Assembly (NCBI RefSeq): GCF_963677305.1
Contig: NZ_OY781925.1
Coordinates: 3,438,783 to 3,502,782 of the forward strand
Length of the DNA: 64,000 bases
Origin: an uncultured Holophaga sp.
GTDB taxonomy: Bacteria; Acidobacteriota; Holophagae; Holophagales; Holophagaceae
Reading direction: 5' to 3'
Below the pieces are notes generated by a model. That model was given only the letters and a program-made list of their open reading frames with translations. It did no database searches and had not been told where the DNA came from. How positions within the stretch are numbered: the first letter of the stretch is position 1; every line of letters begins with the position of its first letter. Shown here piece after piece: positions 12,144 through 20,821 of the stretch. A program made the position numbers and the translations under genes.

Positions 12144-12153
12144 GGGGGGGGGG
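12144..12153 (+). repeat. Ten-G homopolymer serving as ribosome binding site of ribH
   Basis: An uninterrupted run of ten G bases lies four bases before the ribH ATG and is the only Shine-Dalgarno-like sequence there. Such tracts slip during replication and are also prone to sequencing error. Confidence 0.8.
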
Positions 12154-12157
12154 TTCC

Positions 12158-12642
<485 letters not shown>

Positions 12643-12643
<1 letters not shown>

Positions 12644-13095
12644 TGGGAGTCCGCCGACGCGGGCGCGAGTACGCCCTGCAGATGCTGTATGCCATGGATC
12701 TCAATGGCTACCAGCCCGATGAGGTCTTCGCGGGCTTCAATGCCATCCAGGATCTCAACCGGGACGCCTTCTACCAAGCCCGACGTCTGGTGGATGGGGT
12801 CTATGGCCACATGGCCGACATCGACGAAGCGCTCACCCGCTTCGCCGAGAACTGGAAGCTGCACCGCATGGCGGCCGTGGACCGCAACCTCCTGCGCCTG
12901 GGACTCTTCGAGCTCATGTACGTCAAAGAGACCCCCTTCCCCATCATCATCAACGAGGCTCTGGAGATGGTGAAGGAGTTCAGCGACCACGAAGGCACCC
13001 AGTTCGTGAACGGCATCCTGGACGCCGCCAGCCGGGAGTTCCGCAAAGAGGAGTTCAGCGCGATCCGGGGCAGGAAGAGCAAGCCTCAGGAGTAG
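12643..13095 (+). CDS. nusB: Transcription antitermination factor NusB
   Basis: A 150-residue all-helical protein with RRRGREYALQMLYAMDL at the N-terminus and the family hallmark AVDRNLLRLGLFELMY, then PIIINEALEMVKEFS and FVNGILDA. It binds boxA RNA with S10 in rRNA antitermination, and lambdoid phages recruit it. The start overlaps the ribH stop. tRNA-Thr follows eight bases after the stop. Confidence 0.96.
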
Positions 13096-13102
13096 TCCCC
13101 AC

Positions 13103-13178
13103 GCCGCTTTAGCTCAGCTGGTAGAGCGCCCGCCTTGTAAGCGGAAGGTCCTCGGTTCGATCCCGGGAAGCGGCTCCA
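13103..13178 (+). tRNA. tRNA-Thr (anticodon UGU), prophage attachment gene
   Basis: A 76-base cloverleaf with acceptor GCCGCTT pairing with AAGCGGC, D-arm GCTC...GAGC, anticodon loop containing TGT, T-loop GGTTCGATCC, and an encoded CCA. The last 48 bases lie within the prophage attL core, so the 3' half is phage-supplied while the mature sequence stays intact. Confidence 0.97.
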
Positions 13179-13179
13179 A
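13131..13179 (+). repeat. attL core (49 bp)
   Basis: Begins CGCCTTGTAAGCGGAAGG and ends GCGGCTCCAA. It is identical to 54979-55027 and covers the anticodon arm to the 3' end of tRNA-Thr, the usual crossover region for tyrosine integrases. Confidence 0.96.
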
Positions 13180-13185
13180 AACATA

Positions 13186-13219
13186 AAGCCCTGCAACAGC
13201 AATGTTTCAGGGCTTTTTT
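13186..13219 (+). terminator. Rho-independent terminator after tRNA-Thr
   Basis: AAGCCCTG and CAGGGCTT form a stem followed by a run of T. It lies just inside the prophage and would end the tRNA/nusB transcript in the lysogen, replacing the host hairpin now beyond attR. Confidence 0.85.
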
Positions 13220-13287
13220 GATGCCTCCATTTGCAGGAATTTCAATCTTTTTTGGTGTGTATAAGTGTTGAAAATTTCCGGTCAATC

Positions 13288-13506
13288 TCACGAGCAGTCC
13301 CCCGTGAGTCCCCCCATTTTGGCTATCCGGACTAGGCACCAGGCGACGGCCTGGTCCACCTTCACACGGGCTTCAATCACCGGCCCGGTGCGGCCACCAT
13401 GGGCAACAGCCCAGACCCTCATACTCGCCTGCGGGCTCCTCGCCAGGAAGTCGAGCACGAGCTGCCGAGCTGGCACTGCTGGCCCTGGGCCCTCTGATCC
13501 ACCCAT
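13288..13506 (-). CDS. Small phage protein of unknown function (72 aa)
   Basis: Starts MGGSEGPGPAVPARQLVLDF, followed by a basic, helical-looking section with RVKVDQAVAWCLVRIAKMGG. An AGGGGG tract lies five bases before the ATG, which favours a real gene. It stands alone at the left end of the prophage, in the place where cargo or excision genes are often found. It overlaps the candidate left arm sites at its 3' end. No family is recognised. Confidence 0.4.
   Translation of the reverse strand: MGGSEGPGPAVPARQLVLDFLARSPQASMRVWAVAHGGRTGPVIEARVKVDQAVAWCLVRIAKMGGLTGDCS
13294..13315 (+). promoter_or_regulatory. Candidate integrase arm-type sites, left
   Basis: A tandem AGTCCCCC / AGTCCCCCC pair starting 115 bp inside attL. 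It closely matches a tandem pair at 54899-54918 inside the integrase 3' end. Paired direct repeats flanking the core are typical arm sites of tyrosine integrases. Assignment is by position and likeness only. Confidence 0.45.
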
Positions 13507-13857
13507 CTCATCCCCCTATCTGTAGACATGCGACGGCAAGCCCGGCAGGTCACGGGACCTGCCGGAGAACTGGACTCGGGACGTTAGCACCGTGAAAACG
13601 CTTCGGCCCGGCTTCTTCGCCTTTCGGCTGTTGTATCCGCCGGCATCCCGAGGTGGGATTCCCAGCTGCGGGCTGGGGACCGGCGTTTTCGAGGTTGCTA
13701 CGCCTCAGGGGGCAATTCTAGCCCATGCAGTGGCGCGGGGTTCAATGGAGATTTCAGCGGACGCTCAACCTGAGACAGCCAGTGTCACAAATGGGTGATA
13801 ACCGACACAATTTCAAACAGAAATGTTTTGCCAATAATTGCACCAAACACGCATCGG
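13507..13857. other. Gene-free stretch with strong inverted repeats
   Basis: About 350 bp with no supportable gene. It holds a perfect ten-base inverted repeat, CCGGCAGGTC and GACCTGCCGG with a four-base ACGG loop, at 13542-13565, and a further GC-rich structured segment around 13640-13690 with GCCGG...CCGGC arms. There is no T-tract on either strand next to the first hairpin, so it is not a standard terminator. It could encode a structured RNA. Confidence 0.35.
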
Positions 13858-14124
13858 TTACCGAACATGCCCGCTTTCAACCAGACGGTCGAGCTTCTCC
13901 TCCATCCGGTCGAGCTTCTTCCCAATCTCATCCTTTTGGGCCTGGAGGTTCTTCTCGAAGCGGATGTCCTGAACCTCGAGGTTGTCCGTTCGGACTTCCG
14001 TCCGGGTCATGCGCTGGTCCTGATGGAGGATGTAACCCACCCCGGCAGCAGCCAGGGAAAGGAACACCAGCAGGTCTCCCAGGCTGATGGATCGTTCCAG
14101 GGTCCAGCGTCGCGGTTCGGGCAT
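13858..14124 (-). CDS. Small membrane-anchored coiled-coil lysis-cassette protein
   Basis: 88 residues: MPEPRRWTLERSISL, one transmembrane helix (GDLLVFLSLAAAGVGYIL), then a heptad-rich amphipathic helix with EKNLQAQKDEIGKKLDRMEE. XhlA-like haemolysin/holin-associated phage proteins have this plan. GGAGG five bases upstream fixes the start, and the ATG overlaps the preceding stop. It is the last gene of the lysis operon. Confidence 0.7.
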   Translation of the reverse strand: MPEPRRWTLERSISLGDLLVFLSLAAAGVGYILHQDQRMTRTEVRTDNLEVQDIRFEKNLQAQKDEIGKKLDRMEEKLDRLVESGHVR

Positions 14125-14750
14125 CAGAACCTCCATCCAATTCGGGCTCCTGCTTGCAGGCCACCTGCTGCGGTGTGGTAGATCTCTGCAGAGGCACGGA
14201 ACCGCCAGAGGTCCCGCTCGGCCCAGAGCCCTCGCTGCCCGTCTGTGCCGTAGCTCACCCCCACGGCCCAGGGGCGGGGCGGGTTGGCCTCCACCACCAT
14301 GCGCAGCTGGCGGGCCTCCTCCTGGTAGGCGGTGGCGGCGTTGCCTCGGGCGGTGGCCTCGGCCTGGAGGGCGTCCCCCCGTTGCCCGCACAGGTCCAGG
14401 GCGTGGGCCTGCTGGGTGATCTGGATGTCCTGGGCAGCCGACAGCGCCCGGAGCTCCGGGCAGGGGTCAGTCTGGGGAGGGTCCGGCACCAGGGACCGCA
14501 GGCGGTCGATCTCCTGGGCCTGGGAGGCAATGGTGGTCTTGGCCGTGGCGAGGTCATTGTCCAGCTGGGCGGCCCTGGCCTGCGCCTGGTCCCCGACCTG
14601 GGTGGCTGCCTGCCCCTGCTGGGCGGGGGGCGTGGGGGATGCAGGCGCGGGCGAGGGTTTGGGCCTGCTCCCGTGGCAGCTGGCAGCACCGGCGCACCAC
14701 CCGATGACCAGAGCGGCCAGGAGGAAGGCGAGGGTGGTCCGCAGGGTCAC
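14124..14750 (-). CDS. Spanin-like (Rz-type) protein
   Basis: 208 residues with an N-terminal hydrophobic signal segment (TLAFLLAALVIGWCAGAASC), a Pro-rich linker, and a long coiled coil with ARAAQLDNDLATAKTTIASQ. The C-terminus (PWAVGVSYGTDGQRGLWAER onward) alternates hydrophobic residues and ends in Phe, which is outer-membrane-strand-like and unusual for Rz. Position behind holin and endolysin supports a spanin role in outer-membrane disruption. The lipobox at Cys25 is weak. The ATG overlaps the holin-like stop by four bases. Confidence 0.55.
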   Translation of the reverse strand: MTLRTTLAFLLAALVIGWCAGAASCHGSRPKPSPAPASPTPPAQQGQAATQVGDQAQARAAQLDNDLATAKTTIASQAQEIDRLRSLVPDPPQTDPCPELRALSAAQDIQITQQAHALDLCGQRGDALQAEATARGNAATAYQEEARQLRMVVEANPPRPWAVGVSYGTDGQRGLWAERDLWRFRASAEIYHTAAGGLQAGARIGWRF

Positions 14751-15049
14751 TGGGCGCCCCCATCGGGCTCCGAGCCCCTCTTGAGGTGGATGGCCAGGCC
14801 GAATGCTGCCGCGACAATGGCCAGTGCCTCAGCCAGGTCCCGGACGTTGACCGGCTGTCCCTGGTGCAACTGCCAGGCATCGTGGGCCAGGACCGCCGCC
14901 GTCGAGATCGCCCAGGCATACCGAGCGATGTCGTGTGTCTGGTTGTCCTTGCCTGTCAGGAGCTGGCGGATGATGTCCTTGAACGCCTGGACAATGGTCG
15001 CCCTCATGGTAGGCGTCGTAGTGGTAGGGGTCACAGAGGTGGCACACAT
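14747..15049 (-). CDS. Putative holin-like membrane protein
   Basis: 100 residues. A polar start (MCATSVTPTTTTPTMR) is followed by two hydrophobic helices (ARYAWAISTAAVLAHDAWQL and LAEALAIVAAAFGLAIHL) and a charged tail. Size, topology and position after the endolysin fit a phage holin. GGGAG seven bases upstream and a one-base overlap with the previous stop fix the start. Confidence 0.6.
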   Translation of the reverse strand: MCATSVTPTTTTPTMRATIVQAFKDIIRQLLTGKDNQTHDIARYAWAISTAAVLAHDAWQLHQGQPVNVRDLAEALAIVAAAFGLAIHLKRGSEPDGGAQ

Positions 15050-15294
15050 CAGCGCACTCCCATCAAAATGAGCCATGCCAGCCAAACGGGCAGCCCGCCC
15101 AGGATGGTGGCGCAGGCATCCATAACCTCGCAGGTGTGCGTGGCGGGGTGGTAGTAGTCGTAGACTTCTTTGCCGATGGCAGCAACTACCACAACCGACA
15201 GAGAGATCCAGAACCCGAATCCGATCAGGATGGCGGCCAGCCCGAGGCCGGTCCCAGCGTGAGCGATCTGGTCTTTCGAGGGCATCACGATCAT
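15049..15294 (-). CDS. Small two-span membrane protein, YfiM/DUF2279-like
   Basis: 81 residues with DQIAHAGTGLGLAAILIGFG, a central GKEVYDYYHP, and a second span DACATILGGLPVWLAWLIL. The HAG...GKE.yD...D..at..G pattern recalls the YfiM/DUF2279 family. In the lysis cassette it may act as an alternative holin or antiholin. GGAGG seven bases upstream fixes the start, which overlaps the endolysin stop by four bases. Confidence 0.55.
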   Translation of the reverse strand: MIVMPSKDQIAHAGTGLGLAAILIGFGFWISLSVVVVAAIGKEVYDYYHPATHTCEVMDACATILGGLPVWLAWLILMGVR

Positions 15295-15842
15295 GCGAGC
15301 ACCTCCAGCAGCCGCACCACACAGCCCCGGAATTCCGTCCAGCCGTTGGTGCCCCCATTGACCAGGCGGCGCACCCGGGGCCAGTCGGCGGCCCTGCATG
15401 CCTCCACAACGTGCCGGGTCACCCAGTAGTGGGCCATGATCCGGGCCGCTTGTGTGGGATCCAGGGCCAGGTCCGGATGCCCCTCGAGGTCGATCCCCAG
15501 GGCCTGCCCCACAACGCGGTAGTTGGACCGTCCGGTGAGCTGGACGAAGCCGCGCCCATGGTAGAGTGCTCCATCCCCGTCGGCCTCGGGCGTATTGCCA
15601 AGGCGCCTCGCACGCTCACCAGTGTCGTAGTGCTCGTTGAAATACTTCGCCCCACCGAGCTCGTTGATGGGCCGGAACGTCCAGGCCGTCTCCACGGCAA
15701 CCGTCGCGGCCAGGCCCAACTGCACGAGGGGCTCAGAGACGCCCCGCTCTTCGAGTGCGGCCACCAGGAGGGGCCAGTTGGCGTCCACGGCAGCCAGCGG
15801 ACAGCGGCAGGCATGGGCGATGGTCTCGGGTGTCAGCGGCAT
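15291..15842 (-). CDS. Endolysin, GH19 chitinase-like muramidase
   Basis: 183 residues with the GH19 lysozyme plan: AATVAVETAWTFRPINELGG carrying the catalytic Glu region, then YHGRGFVQLTGRSNYRVVGQ and the late GGTNGWTEF. It cleaves peptidoglycan glycan strands at the end of the lytic cycle. There is no signal peptide, so it depends on a holin. GGAG five bases before this ATG favours it over an upstream ATG at 15875. It is the first gene of the lysis operon. Confidence 0.88.
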   Translation of the reverse strand: MPLTPETIAHACRCPLAAVDANWPLLVAALEERGVSEPLVQLGLAATVAVETAWTFRPINELGGAKYFNEHYDTGERARRLGNTPEADGDGALYHGRGFVQLTGRSNYRVVGQALGIDLEGHPDLALDPTQAARIMAHYWVTRHVVEACRAADWPRVRRLVNGGTNGWTEFRGCVVRLLEVLA

Positions 15843-15949
15843 CTGGACTCCAAAGCGGGAGGGGCTTTGGGTCATTCGGCCAGGGGCCGTTCGCGTCTAT
15901 GCATGATCCCCCTCCCAGTCCCCAGGGTCGGCCAGGGAGGGGCTGCTGC

Positions 15950-15971
15950 GTGTCGTGAACTCCCCGAATCA
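15950..15971 (-). promoter_or_regulatory. Late-operon control element, copy A (lysis block)
   Basis: On the minus strand it reads TGATTCGG, then G, then GAGTTCACGACAC. Copy B (34282-34303) is identical except for C at the ninth position. It lies about 110 bp upstream of the endolysin start. It is probably a phage-specific promoter or activator site for the lysis genes; no standard -10/-35 is apparent. Confidence 0.55.
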
Positions 15972-16460
15972 GCCCATCACAAACCCAGGCGTGGTCCGAA
16001 CGGTGCCGGTGTAGCTGCCGTTGATGGGGGTGATCCGGAACTGTACGGTCTTGGTGAGGTCCGAGTCGTCGGCGGTGCGCTGGGCGAGGGTGTAGACCTG
16101 GGAGGTGCCGGTGAGGCCGGTCCAGGTGCGCTTCGTGGTGCCCCCGATGAGGACTTCGACCTTGAGGGTGCCCTCGGGCGTGGCGGCGGTGGCGTCATCC
16201 TGGGCCAGCAGCTGACCCCCGATACCCTGGGTGAGGCGGTTGCGGTTCGTCCAGGAGAGGGTCACATCACCGGAGGTGCTGGCCGGCCAGGAGGCATAGG
16301 CCAGGCTGTTGAGCTTGACGTTCCCCGGGGGATAGGGTTTGTAGAACCGGCTGGCCGTGGTGAGGCTCATGGTCGTGGCCTGGGAAGTGCCGATGGCGCC
16401 CACGGTGTTCCGAGGGCAGAGCTTGGCACGGAGGGTGAGATCGGAGGGGTAGCCGCTCAT
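15969..16460 (-). CDS. Phage tail-tip associated protein
   Basis: 163 residues, beta-rich, with Thr/Ser/Gly-rich segments such as SWPASTSGDVTLSWTNRNRL and KVEVLIGGTTKRTWTGLTGT, the look of an FN3-like strand sandwich. It lies at the distal end of the tail operon, where receptor-binding or tip-decoration proteins are found. GGAG seven bases upstream. No family is recognised with certainty. Confidence 0.55.
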   Translation of the reverse strand: MSGYPSDLTLRAKLCPRNTVGAIGTSQATTMSLTTASRFYKPYPPGNVKLNSLAYASWPASTSGDVTLSWTNRNRLTQGIGGQLLAQDDATAATPEGTLKVEVLIGGTTKRTWTGLTGTSQVYTLAQRTADDSDLTKTVQFRITPINGSYTGTVRTTPGFVMG

Positions 16461-16618
16461 GAGGGCACTCCGTCAGGCCATCGCTGCCCCGTGGTGGGCA
16501 TGGCAGTGGAGGACCCGCCGCCACCACTTTCGGCACGGCCATCGGCCAGAACTTTGATGACCTTGACCAGCTTTGGTTGGGTGGCGACTGGGGTGGACTG
16601 TACTCTGTAGGTGGTCAT
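16457..16618 (-). CDS. Small tail-operon protein (53 aa)
   Basis: Reads MTTYRVQSTPVATQPKLVKV, then IKVLADGRAESGGGGSSTAM and a short tail. The ATG overlaps the upstream stop by one base and its stop overlaps the next ATG by four bases, so it is tightly coupled on both sides. A GAGGT tract precedes it. Function unknown. Confidence 0.65.
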   Translation of the reverse strand: MTTYRVQSTPVATQPKLVKVIKVLADGRAESGGGGSSTAMPTTGQRWPDGVPS

Positions 16619-17460
16619 CAGTCATACCTCATGGCGATGTAACCAGTCCCACCGTAGAAAGTATTGGAATAAGACGCCTGTCCATTCGCATAAACAGTTA
16701 CGGAACTCCCGTCCCAACCTGTAACTGTTGGGGCTGAATAAGCAGTAATATCAGCAGTGAAATAAATAAATATTTGTTTACTGGCCGTTGTCTCCCCAGG
16801 GTTCCAGCCCCTCACTGGGTAGATGGCCACATTCGAGCCGTTTACCCCAGTCCCACTGGGGGGCAGGGCTGCATTCCAGTGGGTGAACTGTGTCCCGGCG
16901 GCGGTTGCGCTGATATACTGATAATAAAACAAGTTACTCCTGGCGGACCCACACCACACCTGGATACCGTCCGATGTATCCGACCCTGAACTGTCGTGGG
17001 TGCGCTCTATGGCGAATACCATGAGAGACCCGGTGACCCAGAGCATGCCGCAGACCCGGTTGGTGTCACCCGAAATGAACGATGGGAGACCCGTGGTGTT
17101 GACAGCGTCACCCGTGAGGGCTGTGACCGCGGATGTCACCCCAGAGAGGTTGCCGCTCCCATCAGTCCCAGTCCCAACCTGGAGAGTGAGGCCGGGGTAG
17201 TTGACCCCCGTGCCAGACCCGTACTTGATCTGGATATAGACCGGCAGAGTGCTCTGGAGGCTGTCCGTGAACGCCCACACCTCTGTGAGAACGTAGGTGG
17301 TGGCCGCAGTCGGGACCGCCACGGAACCCCACGTCGCACTCTGGTACACGCAGGAGAGACCCGCAGTAGCCAGGGCGGCATGGATCCACGCCCCCCAGGT
17401 GTTGAAGTAAGAGACGCTGGAGTTGGACTCGACGAGGGTAGCATTGTAGGTCCGGGTCAC
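16618..17460 (-). CDS. Phage tail protein of unknown function, GTG start
   Basis: 280 residues, Thr/Ser/Gly-rich and beta-rich throughout. The start FNTWGAWIHAALATAGLSCV resembles the N-terminal helices of two other genes in this tail block (22487-23500 and 23509-24663), which also carry large aromatic, beta-rich bodies. It may be a tip or receptor-binding subunit. The GTG start overlaps the preceding stop by four bases, and GGAGG lies four bases upstream. Confidence 0.6.
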   Translation of the reverse strand: MTRTYNATLVESNSSVSYFNTWGAWIHAALATAGLSCVYQSATWGSVAVPTAATTYVLTEVWAFTDSLQSTLPVYIQIKYGSGTGVNYPGLTLQVGTGTDGSGNLSGVTSAVTALTGDAVNTTGLPSFISGDTNRVCGMLWVTGSLMVFAIERTHDSSGSDTSDGIQVWCGSARSNLFYYQYISATAAGTQFTHWNAALPPSGTGVNGSNVAIYPVRGWNPGETTASKQIFIYFTADITAYSAPTVTGWDGSSVTVYANGQASYSNTFYGGTGYIAMRYD

Positions 17461-20027
17461 GATGCCTCCGTCTGGATGTAGGTGATGGTCACGGTGATCG
17501 CCTCCAAGCTGCTGGCATTGTTGGTGATGGACAGATAGGCCGTGTTCTCCCCAGCGGGGTTCACGAATTTGGGCACTGGAGAACTCCAGATCTTGAGCTT
17601 CGACGAGGTGGTGACCTCGTCCAGGAAGATGCCAGTCCCAGCCGTCGGCCTGGTTGTCGCACTCCGGCTGGCATCCGAGGTGCGTGCAGCATCGGAGGAA
17701 TAGAGGCGCACCCAGGCGGGGTAATCGGTCTCGATCGCATAGATGTCGCAGCCCTTAGGCAGGGTCAGAGATACAGACCCCGTGGCACTGGCTGCCAGAG
17801 TGGCTGTGGTGACGCTGGCCGTGCTCCTGGACTGGAGCCCACTGGCCCCGTCCTCTCCATCCGTTCCAGCCTCGGCCAGGAGGTCCCAATAGGCTGAGGG
17901 GTCCGCAGGAGTCTGCCCTGAGCACTCCTGCAGGCAGATCCAGGAGGACCCGGCGTGGGCCACAGCATCCTGCGCCTCATAGATCTCGGTTCCGTCATAA
18001 TCCCCGCGCCAAATGATGCTGGTCCCGTCCGTGCCGTTCGCCCCCGCCGAGGCACTGCTGCCAGAGGTGCTGCTCTCCGTCCCGGCATAGGCCAGCACCG
18101 CCCCCTCGCTCAGGAACCACACCCGGTCTCCTGCGGCATGGTCACAGGGGACGGTGTCGAGGATGCCCCGGAGGATGCCCGTGAACGCATAGGTGCCATC
18201 CCCATTGCTGGTGCAGGTCTTCCAGGAGATCCATTCGTTCCCGGCGCTGGAGACCAGGATGGCGATGTTCTCGCCCCGGTAGAGTCCGGAGCCCGTGGTG
18301 CTCTCCCCCGGGAGGCGGGAGAGGTCCACGCCGCTGCCCACCGTGAACCCCACAGTGCTATCCAGTGCGGCGGTCTTGGCGGTGTAGGCCGACACCAGCA
18401 GGCCGGTGGGGGTGGGCACCAGATCGGCCCCCTGATCCCAGGTGGTGCCATCGGTGGACAGGTAGGTGTCCATGGTCTGGGTCACCTGGTCCGCCCGGGC
18501 CCCCACCAGGAACACATCCCGAAAGCCGCTGCAAGCGTAGGGGGCCTCGAACATCGCCTGGAGGGTGCAGACGGACGGCGCCACCAGGGGGTTGGACCAG
18601 CCGCTCTCGGCAGGCGTCCCCACCGCCTCGACGGCCCCGAAGACGTCCTCGGCGAACTCGATGTAGATCTTCCCATCCTCCAGCGACCCGTAGCGGATCG
18701 CGGTGACCCTCATGACCATGGCGTCGAGCCCGAATGTGTCGTGGGTCAGCTTGAATGCTCCGCCCGGCCGCAGCGCCCAGGCCTTCCGGTTGCAGTTGAG
18801 CGAGCCCGTCACCAGCGGGTAGGAGAGCTGGCGCACGTCGCGGTCGGCGATGTATTGGGCGGTGCTGGCGTTGTCCACAGCGGCATAGTCGATGGTCTTG
18901 GCGACATCGGTGCCCTGGATCGTCCGGTTCGCGGTGTCCCGCCCCTGGCAGGTCTTGGTCACGAATCCGGCATCCCGGTCGGTGTAGCGCACGGCCACCC
19001 GGTTCACCGTCTCTGGCCAGCTGGGGATCTTGATCTGGACGCCGCTCACGTCGCTGCGGGTGAGGTGCAGCAGCTCGTCCTCATCGTAGTCGTCCCGCAC
19101 CAGGTTAAAGGTCCAGAGCCCCGTGGAGGGGTCGGTGAACAGCACCCCGTCCACCACCTGCAGGATCCCCTGGATCCACTGGGAGGCGCTCTGGCTGGAG
19201 TCCAGGAGCATGGATACGCCGATCCCCTCGGAGTAGAGGGTGGCTGCTGCGGCCTTGAATGCCGTGGTGTCCAGCCGGGTGCTGCTCAGCCCTAGGCACC
19301 CCACAGACTGGGACCCGGTCAGGATGTAGGCGATGGCATGGGCCGGATTCGCGGCCCCGCTGATATTGGCATTCTCGGAGAGGAGGCCCGACGGCACCGG
19401 GCAGTGCCGCACCACCCAGGCCAGGCTCTTGGGGTAGGCGCTGGTCCCGATGTAGAAGTCCTTCAGGACGGCATAGGCCACCCCACGCCAACCGGGAGCC
19501 TGCTCCCCGATCTGGTCGGTGAGGTAGTCGTTCGAGCCCTGGGACCCGGACCCCCAGTAGAAGTCGATGTCGCCCTGCAACCCTCCGCTGGAGGAGGTGC
19601 CCCCGAACAGGTCCGGGAGATTGACGGCGATGGTCGCACCTGTGGCGGAGTAGGAGGGCATGGTGACCCCGGCATCGGCCAGGGAGGTGTCACTGTCCAC
19701 GACGATGTCCACCAGGGCGTCGATCTCCCCGCTGAGGCTCATCTGCATGCCCAGGTAGTACTTGTATCCCGTCGTGTATTTCTTGGCCCCGATGCCCAGG
19801 AACCCGCCGGTGCTCACCTTGATCGCGACGGCCTTGAATGCGCCCCACCAGGTCACGTTGGAGGCGTCGATCTTGCAGGTCCCCAGGACGATGGGAATCT
19901 CGGCGCCCTCCTCCGGACTGGGGATGTCCGAGCTGCTCAGGCTGCTGGCCTCTGCCCCAGCCGGGGCCTTGGTCAGCAGCGCAGAGGCAACGGCGACCGC
20001 AAGGTAGACGACGAACCACCAGACCAT
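17457..20027 (-). CDS. Tail tip / central fibre protein (TipJ-like)
   Basis: 856 residues. A short hydrophobic N-terminus (MVWWFVVYLAVAVASALL) leads into EGAEIPIVLGTCKIDASNVT, a pattern typical of tip-attachment (TipJ/Phage-tail_3) proteins. The middle includes SWPETVNRVAVRYTDRDAGF, also characteristic, and the C-terminal part contains a carbohydrate-binding-like module (WRGDYDGTEIYEAQDAVAHA, with GSSWICLQ). It would form the hub that closes the tail and touches the host. GGAG seven bases upstream of the ATG, which overlaps the previous stop. Confidence 0.8.
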   Translation of the reverse strand: MVWWFVVYLAVAVASALLTKAPAGAEASSLSSSDIPSPEEGAEIPIVLGTCKIDASNVTWWGAFKAVAIKVSTGGFLGIGAKKYTTGYKYYLGMQMSLSGEIDALVDIVVDSDTSLADAGVTMPSYSATGATIAVNLPDLFGGTSSSGGLQGDIDFYWGSGSQGSNDYLTDQIGEQAPGWRGVAYAVLKDFYIGTSAYPKSLAWVVRHCPVPSGLLSENANISGAANPAHAIAYILTGSQSVGCLGLSSTRLDTTAFKAAAATLYSEGIGVSMLLDSSQSASQWIQGILQVVDGVLFTDPSTGLWTFNLVRDDYDEDELLHLTRSDVSGVQIKIPSWPETVNRVAVRYTDRDAGFVTKTCQGRDTANRTIQGTDVAKTIDYAAVDNASTAQYIADRDVRQLSYPLVTGSLNCNRKAWALRPGGAFKLTHDTFGLDAMVMRVTAIRYGSLEDGKIYIEFAEDVFGAVEAVGTPAESGWSNPLVAPSVCTLQAMFEAPYACSGFRDVFLVGARADQVTQTMDTYLSTDGTTWDQGADLVPTPTGLLVSAYTAKTAALDSTVGFTVGSGVDLSRLPGESTTGSGLYRGENIAILVSSAGNEWISWKTCTSNGDGTYAFTGILRGILDTVPCDHAAGDRVWFLSEGAVLAYAGTESSTSGSSASAGANGTDGTSIIWRGDYDGTEIYEAQDAVAHAGSSWICLQECSGQTPADPSAYWDLLAEAGTDGEDGASGLQSRSTASVTTATLAASATGSVSLTLPKGCDIYAIETDYPAWVRLYSSDAARTSDASRSATTRPTAGTGIFLDEVTTSSKLKIWSSPVPKFVNPAGENTAYLSITNNASSLEAITVTITYIQTEAS

Positions 20028-20821
20028 CAGGCAACTCCGTTGGTGAATGGGTTGATGCCGGGGATCCGGCACCATCCCAGGTGGTTGGTGATGTTGTTGA
20101 ATCGGCTCCGGCAGACGGACTCCGTCCCTGGGCACCCGGGGGAAGCCACCACCGAATCCCCGATCGCCAGATCCAGGGCATGGGAGATGGTGATGGCCGT
20201 ACCGATGTGCTTCAGGATCGTCATGGAGGTGCCTGCGGCATCCACCCATCCGCCTGTGAAGTAGCCGTCGTCATGCTCCCCGAAGGCCGCTGCCGTGAGC
20301 ACCCGGCCCGACACCCCAGCGAGGGTAGCGATCACCTCAAAGTCCCCACGGAATAGCCCGCAGCCGTCATCGAATACCTGGTGGAGGCACTGGCTGTTGT
20401 AGTTCAGGCCGGGGACGGTGCGGTTCAGGGCGTTCTGCTCCGGCACCAGGGTGAGCTCGCAGACACTGCCGTCGAATGAAGGGCTGCTGACGGTGCCGGT
20501 GTAGTGGACGATGTGGTCATCCGCCTCGAGGTGGCCACGGTAGATCACCACAGAGACGGGCTCAGGGGGGAGATACCCCTGGAAGAGCGACACCACGGGG
20601 TTGTCCAGCGGGAGCTGGAGCTTGAGCTCCTGGCTGTTGTCCTCATCGTTCTGCCCCAGCTCGTCGTGCGTGATGGCCTCCGGCTCATAGTCGTAGCCAT
20701 CAATAGTGAGGGTCTGGTCGTGGCTGGTGTAGCGCCAGCTATCGACCCCGCAGGTGAAGACAAATGCCTCCCAAGGCTGTCCGCCATGGACGCTGGTTTC
20801 CAGGTCCGCAAAGCTGCTCAT
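20027..20821 (-). CDS. Phage tail assembly protein, DUF2163/BR0599 type
   Basis: 264 residues. The C-terminal motif GCPGTESVCRSRFNNITNHL, then GWCRIPGINPF, is the signature of the BR0599 domain, with its paired Cys. The N-terminal domain (ETSVHGGQPWEAFVFTCGVD) fits DUF2163. In gene-transfer agents and many siphophages this protein sits between the distal-tail protein and the tip and forms part of the baseplate hub. Overlaps both neighbours by one to four bases. Confidence 0.82.
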   Translation of the reverse strand: MSSFADLETSVHGGQPWEAFVFTCGVDSWRYTSHDQTLTIDGYDYEPEAITHDELGQNDEDNSQELKLQLPLDNPVVSLFQGYLPPEPVSVVIYRGHLEADDHIVHYTGTVSSPSFDGSVCELTLVPEQNALNRTVPGLNYNSQCLHQVFDDGCGLFRGDFEVIATLAGVSGRVLTAAAFGEHDDGYFTGGWVDAAGTSMTILKHIGTAITISHALDLAIGDSVVASPGCPGTESVCRSRFNNITNHLGWCRIPGINPFTNGVA

